NCBI GenBank assembly: GCA_014729205.1
Contig: WJKG01000121.1
Span: forward strand, 1 to 8,593
DNA length: 8,593 nt
DNA from: a candidate division GN15 bacterium
Lineage (GTDB): Bacteria > Zixibacteria > MSB-5A5 > GN15 > FEB-12
Reading direction: 5' to 3'
Position 1 is the first letter of the stretch. The number at the start of each line of letters is the position of its first letter. Below, piece by piece: positions 7,356 to 8,593 of this stretch. Position numbers and translations under genes: made by a program. The notes beneath the pieces are model-generated. The model was not told where the DNA came from and did not search any database. It saw only the letters and a list, made by a program, of their open reading frames with translations.

Positions 7356-7772
7356 TCACTCGCCAATCACTTTGACCAACACGCGCTTGTCACGGCGGCC
7401 ATCGAATTCACCGTAGAAGATTTGCTCCCACGGACCAAAATCCAGCTTCCCCTCAGTAACTGCAACCACGACCTCGCGACCCATAATCTGGCGTTTCATG
7501 TGAGCATCAGCGTTGTCTTCACCCACATTGTGGCGATACATATCTACCGGCTCGTGGGGTGCAAGTTTCTCCAGCCACACATCGTAGTCATGATGCAGCC
7601 CTGATTCATCATCGTTGATAAAGACCGAAGCGGTGATGTGCATGGCGTTGACGAGTATCAGCCCCTCGGTGACGCCAGACTCGGCGAGGATTTCTTCCAC
7701 TTTGGGGGTGATATTGATAAACCCTCGACGTCCCTCGACGTGGAAGGTCAGGTACTTGCGATGGCTCTTCAT
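7356..7772 (-). CDS. yjbQ: YjbQ/UPF0047 family protein
   Basis: A 138-residue cytoplasmic protein of the YjbQ (UPF0047) family. Some members are annotated as secondary thiamine-phosphate synthases because a weak activity was reported for the E. coli protein; the physiological role is unsettled. Family hallmarks are present along its length: HITASVFINDDESG (45-58), a His-rich DYDVWLEKLAP stretch (60-72), YRHNVGEDNADAHMK (79-93), GREVVVAVTEGKLDFGPWEQIFYGEFDG (98-125) and the C-terminal KRVLVKVIGE. The histidines at 45, 60, 61, 81 and 91 are candidate metal or active-site ligands. I start it at the ATG at 7772 because AGGAG (7780-7784) lies seven bases upstream and the resulting length fits the family. 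The ATG six codons earlier (7790) has no good ribosome site. It is convergent with the S9 peptidase gene and separated from the SPOR gene by a terminator, so it should be a single-gene unit. I saw no clear promoter. Confidence 0.95.
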   Translation of the reverse strand: MKSHRKYLTFHVEGRRGFINITPKVEEILAESGVTEGLILVNAMHITASVFINDDESGLHHDYDVWLEKLAPHEPVDMYRHNVGEDNADAHMKRQIMGREVVVAVTEGKLDFGPWEQIFYGEFDGRRDKRVLVKVIGE

Positions 7773-7779
7773 GTGTAAA

Positions 7780-7784
7780 CTCCT
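7780..7784 (-). promoter_or_regulatory. Ribosome binding site that fixes the YjbQ start
   Basis: AGGAG on the minus strand lies seven bases before the ATG at 7772. It falls inside the short extension created by starting at the upstream ATG (7790), which argues that the extension is not translated. Confidence 0.75.
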
Positions 7785-7808
7785 CGTCATATCTTCGTTT
7801 TCAGATCA

Positions 7809-7854
7809 CATAGAAAAGAACACGGAGGCAGCGTCATCCCACACTGCCTCCGTG
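7809..7854 (-). terminator. Intrinsic terminator of the SPOR lipoprotein gene
   Basis: A perfect 11-bp stem (CACGGAGGCAG at 7821-7831 with CTGCCTCCGTG at 7844-7854) has a 12-base loop. On the minus strand it is followed by TTCTTTTCTA (7811-7820). It begins 43 bases after the SPOR gene stop and just before the YjbQ gene, so the two minus-strand genes are probably transcribed separately. Confidence 0.9.
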
Positions 7855-7897
7855 AATAGATTTGTTGGCGCGCCCCCCAAGCGGGCGGCCAGAATAC

Positions 7898-8389
7898 CTA
7901 TGATGCTAACTCATCAACCCACGCACTGATAGAGAAGCGATCGACCAGCTCGGCCTGCAGCAGCTTCGCGTCGGCACGATTCTCAAAGCTACCGATGCGG
8001 ATGCGGTGATACGTCTCACCACCAACCTGAGCGGTTACGACAAACGGATCATAGCCGCGCTGTGTGTACAGGTCGATCAACTCACGAGCGTACTCCATGT
8101 CCTTGGTGGCCGCAACCTGGACTGTGTAACCGCCACCGGCAGGTGCCTCGGGCATCGGCTCAGCCGGTTCGCTCTCCTCGGGTACGGCCTGAGCGTCGGT
8201 CTGTCCACTCGTCATACCGGCTGTATCCGGCGGCATTGCCGTATCACCGGCTCCGGCCATGGTGTCGCCTGCTTCCTGTTCCAGTAGCTCCATTTCCAGT
8301 TTGGCGGCCTCTTCCTTCTTCTCCTTGGAACAGCCAATGGCCAGCATCAGAACGCAAACAGCCAACAGCGTAAGCGTGAACAGCCTCAT
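7898..8389 (-). CDS. SPOR-domain lipoprotein
   Basis: A 163-residue lipoprotein with a C-terminal SPOR domain. The SPOR fold binds glycan strands of peptidoglycan lacking stem peptides, typically at division sites, so this protein probably sits in the periplasm anchored by its lipid. The signal peptide ends in LAIGC with Cys20 lipidated and Ser21 next; by the E. coli sorting rule that favours the outer membrane. A Lys/Glu-rich helical stretch (22-40) and an acidic, Pro/Ala-rich linker (41-86) follow. The SPOR domain spans 87-160: YTVQVAATKDMEYARELID (88-106), RGYDPFVV (111-118), then TYHRIRIGSFENRADAKLL (127-144). I chose the ATG at 8389 because GGAGG (8394-8398) lies four bases upstream and this start gives a proper lipoprotein signal. 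A TTG at 8410 would place the ribosome site inside the coding region. A terminator follows the gene and a regulatory region lies behind it. Confidence 0.93.
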   Translation of the reverse strand: MRLFTLTLLAVCVLMLAIGCSKEKKEEAAKLEMELLEQEAGDTMAGAGDTAMPPDTAGMTSGQTDAQAVPEESEPAEPMPEAPAGGGYTVQVAATKDMEYARELIDLYTQRGYDPFVVTAQVGGETYHRIRIGSFENRADAKLLQAELVDRFSISAWVDELAS

Positions 8390-8393
8390 TTGT

Positions 8394-8398
8394 CCTCC
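8394..8398 (-). promoter_or_regulatory. Ribosome binding site that fixes the SPOR gene start
   Basis: GGAGG on the minus strand lies four bases before the ATG at 8389. The same short spacing is seen before the S9 peptidase gene (5313-5317), so it appears acceptable in this organism. Confidence 0.7.
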
Positions 8399-8442
8399 AG
8401 CGGGCAGCAAACCATAAAGTGGAAGCTGACCCAGGTTATAAT

Positions 8443-8515
8443 GAACTTGTTATCTTCACTGCGTCTTGTGTCAGATCCATCTAACATCGTGAACCACAAC
8501 GCTATTAACAAGTTC
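8443..8515. repeat. Perfect 10-bp inverted repeat flanking the SPOR promoter start region
   Basis: GAACTTGTTA (8443-8452) and its exact reverse complement TAACAAGTTC (8506-8515) are separated by 53 bases, with centres 63 bases apart. The right copy overlaps the candidate -10 region of the SPOR gene and the left copy lies in its leader. The arms are too far apart to look like a terminator. A pair of protein-binding half sites is one reading, but chance cannot be excluded. Confidence 0.45.
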
Positions 8516-8531
8516 CGTGTATCCTTGTCAA
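8502..8531 (-). promoter_or_regulatory. Candidate promoter for the SPOR lipoprotein gene
   Basis: On the minus strand a consensus TTGACA (8526-8531) is followed, after 18 bases, by TAATAG (8502-8507), or after 17 bases by TTAATA. The -35 is perfect but the -10 matches poorly, which would fit a regulated promoter. The leader to the ATG at 8389 would be about 105 bases. Confidence 0.4.
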
Positions 8532-8593
8532 CCTAAATTACCCATGAGAATTTCGTGAGAATTCTTGTTGAATCTTGTATAACTATTGAATAC
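8532..8593. other. AT-rich non-coding end of the window with short direct repeats
   Basis: No gene is visible here. TGAGAATT occurs at 8545-8552 and again at 8556-8563, one helical turn apart. CTTGT occurs at 8564-8568 and 8574-8578, and TTGAAT at 8568-8573 and 8586-8591. The region is much richer in A and T than the rest of the window, as expected upstream of a promoter. Confidence 0.4.

Noticed and set aside
7773..7790. ATG at 7790 as the YjbQ start
   Set aside because: It has no good ribosome site and would place the strong AGGAG of the next ATG inside the gene; family length fits the shorter form.
8390..8410. TTG at 8410 as the start of the SPOR lipoprotein
   Set aside because: It would add seven residues before a clean lipoprotein signal and bury the GGAGG ribosome site in the coding region.

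Overview
The window is an ordinary-looking stretch of a bacterial chromosome of moderately high GC content. It carries seven protein genes and no RNA genes, mobile elements or CRISPR arrays. Two lipoproteins, a periplasmic SPOR protein, an exported S9 peptidase, a membrane-bound pyrophosphatase and a PEGA/TPR protein together suggest a Gram-negative (diderm) bacterium. The gene style, with long lipoproteins of unknown role and zinc-ribbon/PEGA/TPR fusions, reminds me of uncultivated groups near the FCB superphylum such as Zixibacteria. That placement is an impression from style, not something the sequence proves.

Layout. (1) Positions 1-802, minus strand: the N-terminal 267 residues of a membrane pyrophosphatase (hppA), cut by the window edge, with a plausible promoter behind it. 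(2) 1012-2388, minus: a 458-residue lipoprotein that appears to contain the same beta-rich domain twice. A strong promoter lies upstream and a textbook terminator (941-975) downstream. (3) 2389-2617: a divergent control region with three short palindromes. (4) 2618-5130, plus: a two-gene unit encoding a zinc-ribbon/transmembrane/PEGA/TPR protein and a small cysteine-rich two-CW protein. (5) 5322-7265, plus: an exported S9 serine peptidase with its own candidate promoter and a strong terminator. (6) 7356-7772, minus: a YjbQ/UPF0047 protein convergent with the peptidase. (7) 7898-8389, minus: a SPOR-domain lipoprotein with its own terminator. Behind it lies a 200-base regulatory region containing a perfect 10-bp inverted repeat.

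How they fit together. Most products act at or outside the cytoplasmic membrane: ion pumping by pyrophosphate hydrolysis, surface or periplasmic lipoproteins, an envelope-spanning scaffold with TPRs, protein or peptide turnover, and peptidoglycan binding. Apart from the zinc-ribbon/two-CW pair, nothing shows that they form one pathway, and the terminators divide the window into separate transcription units. I did not find a clear new defence, biosynthetic or mobile system. The least explained parts are the duplicated-domain lipoprotein, the zinc-ribbon/PEGA/TPR plus two-CW pair, and the control region at the right end.
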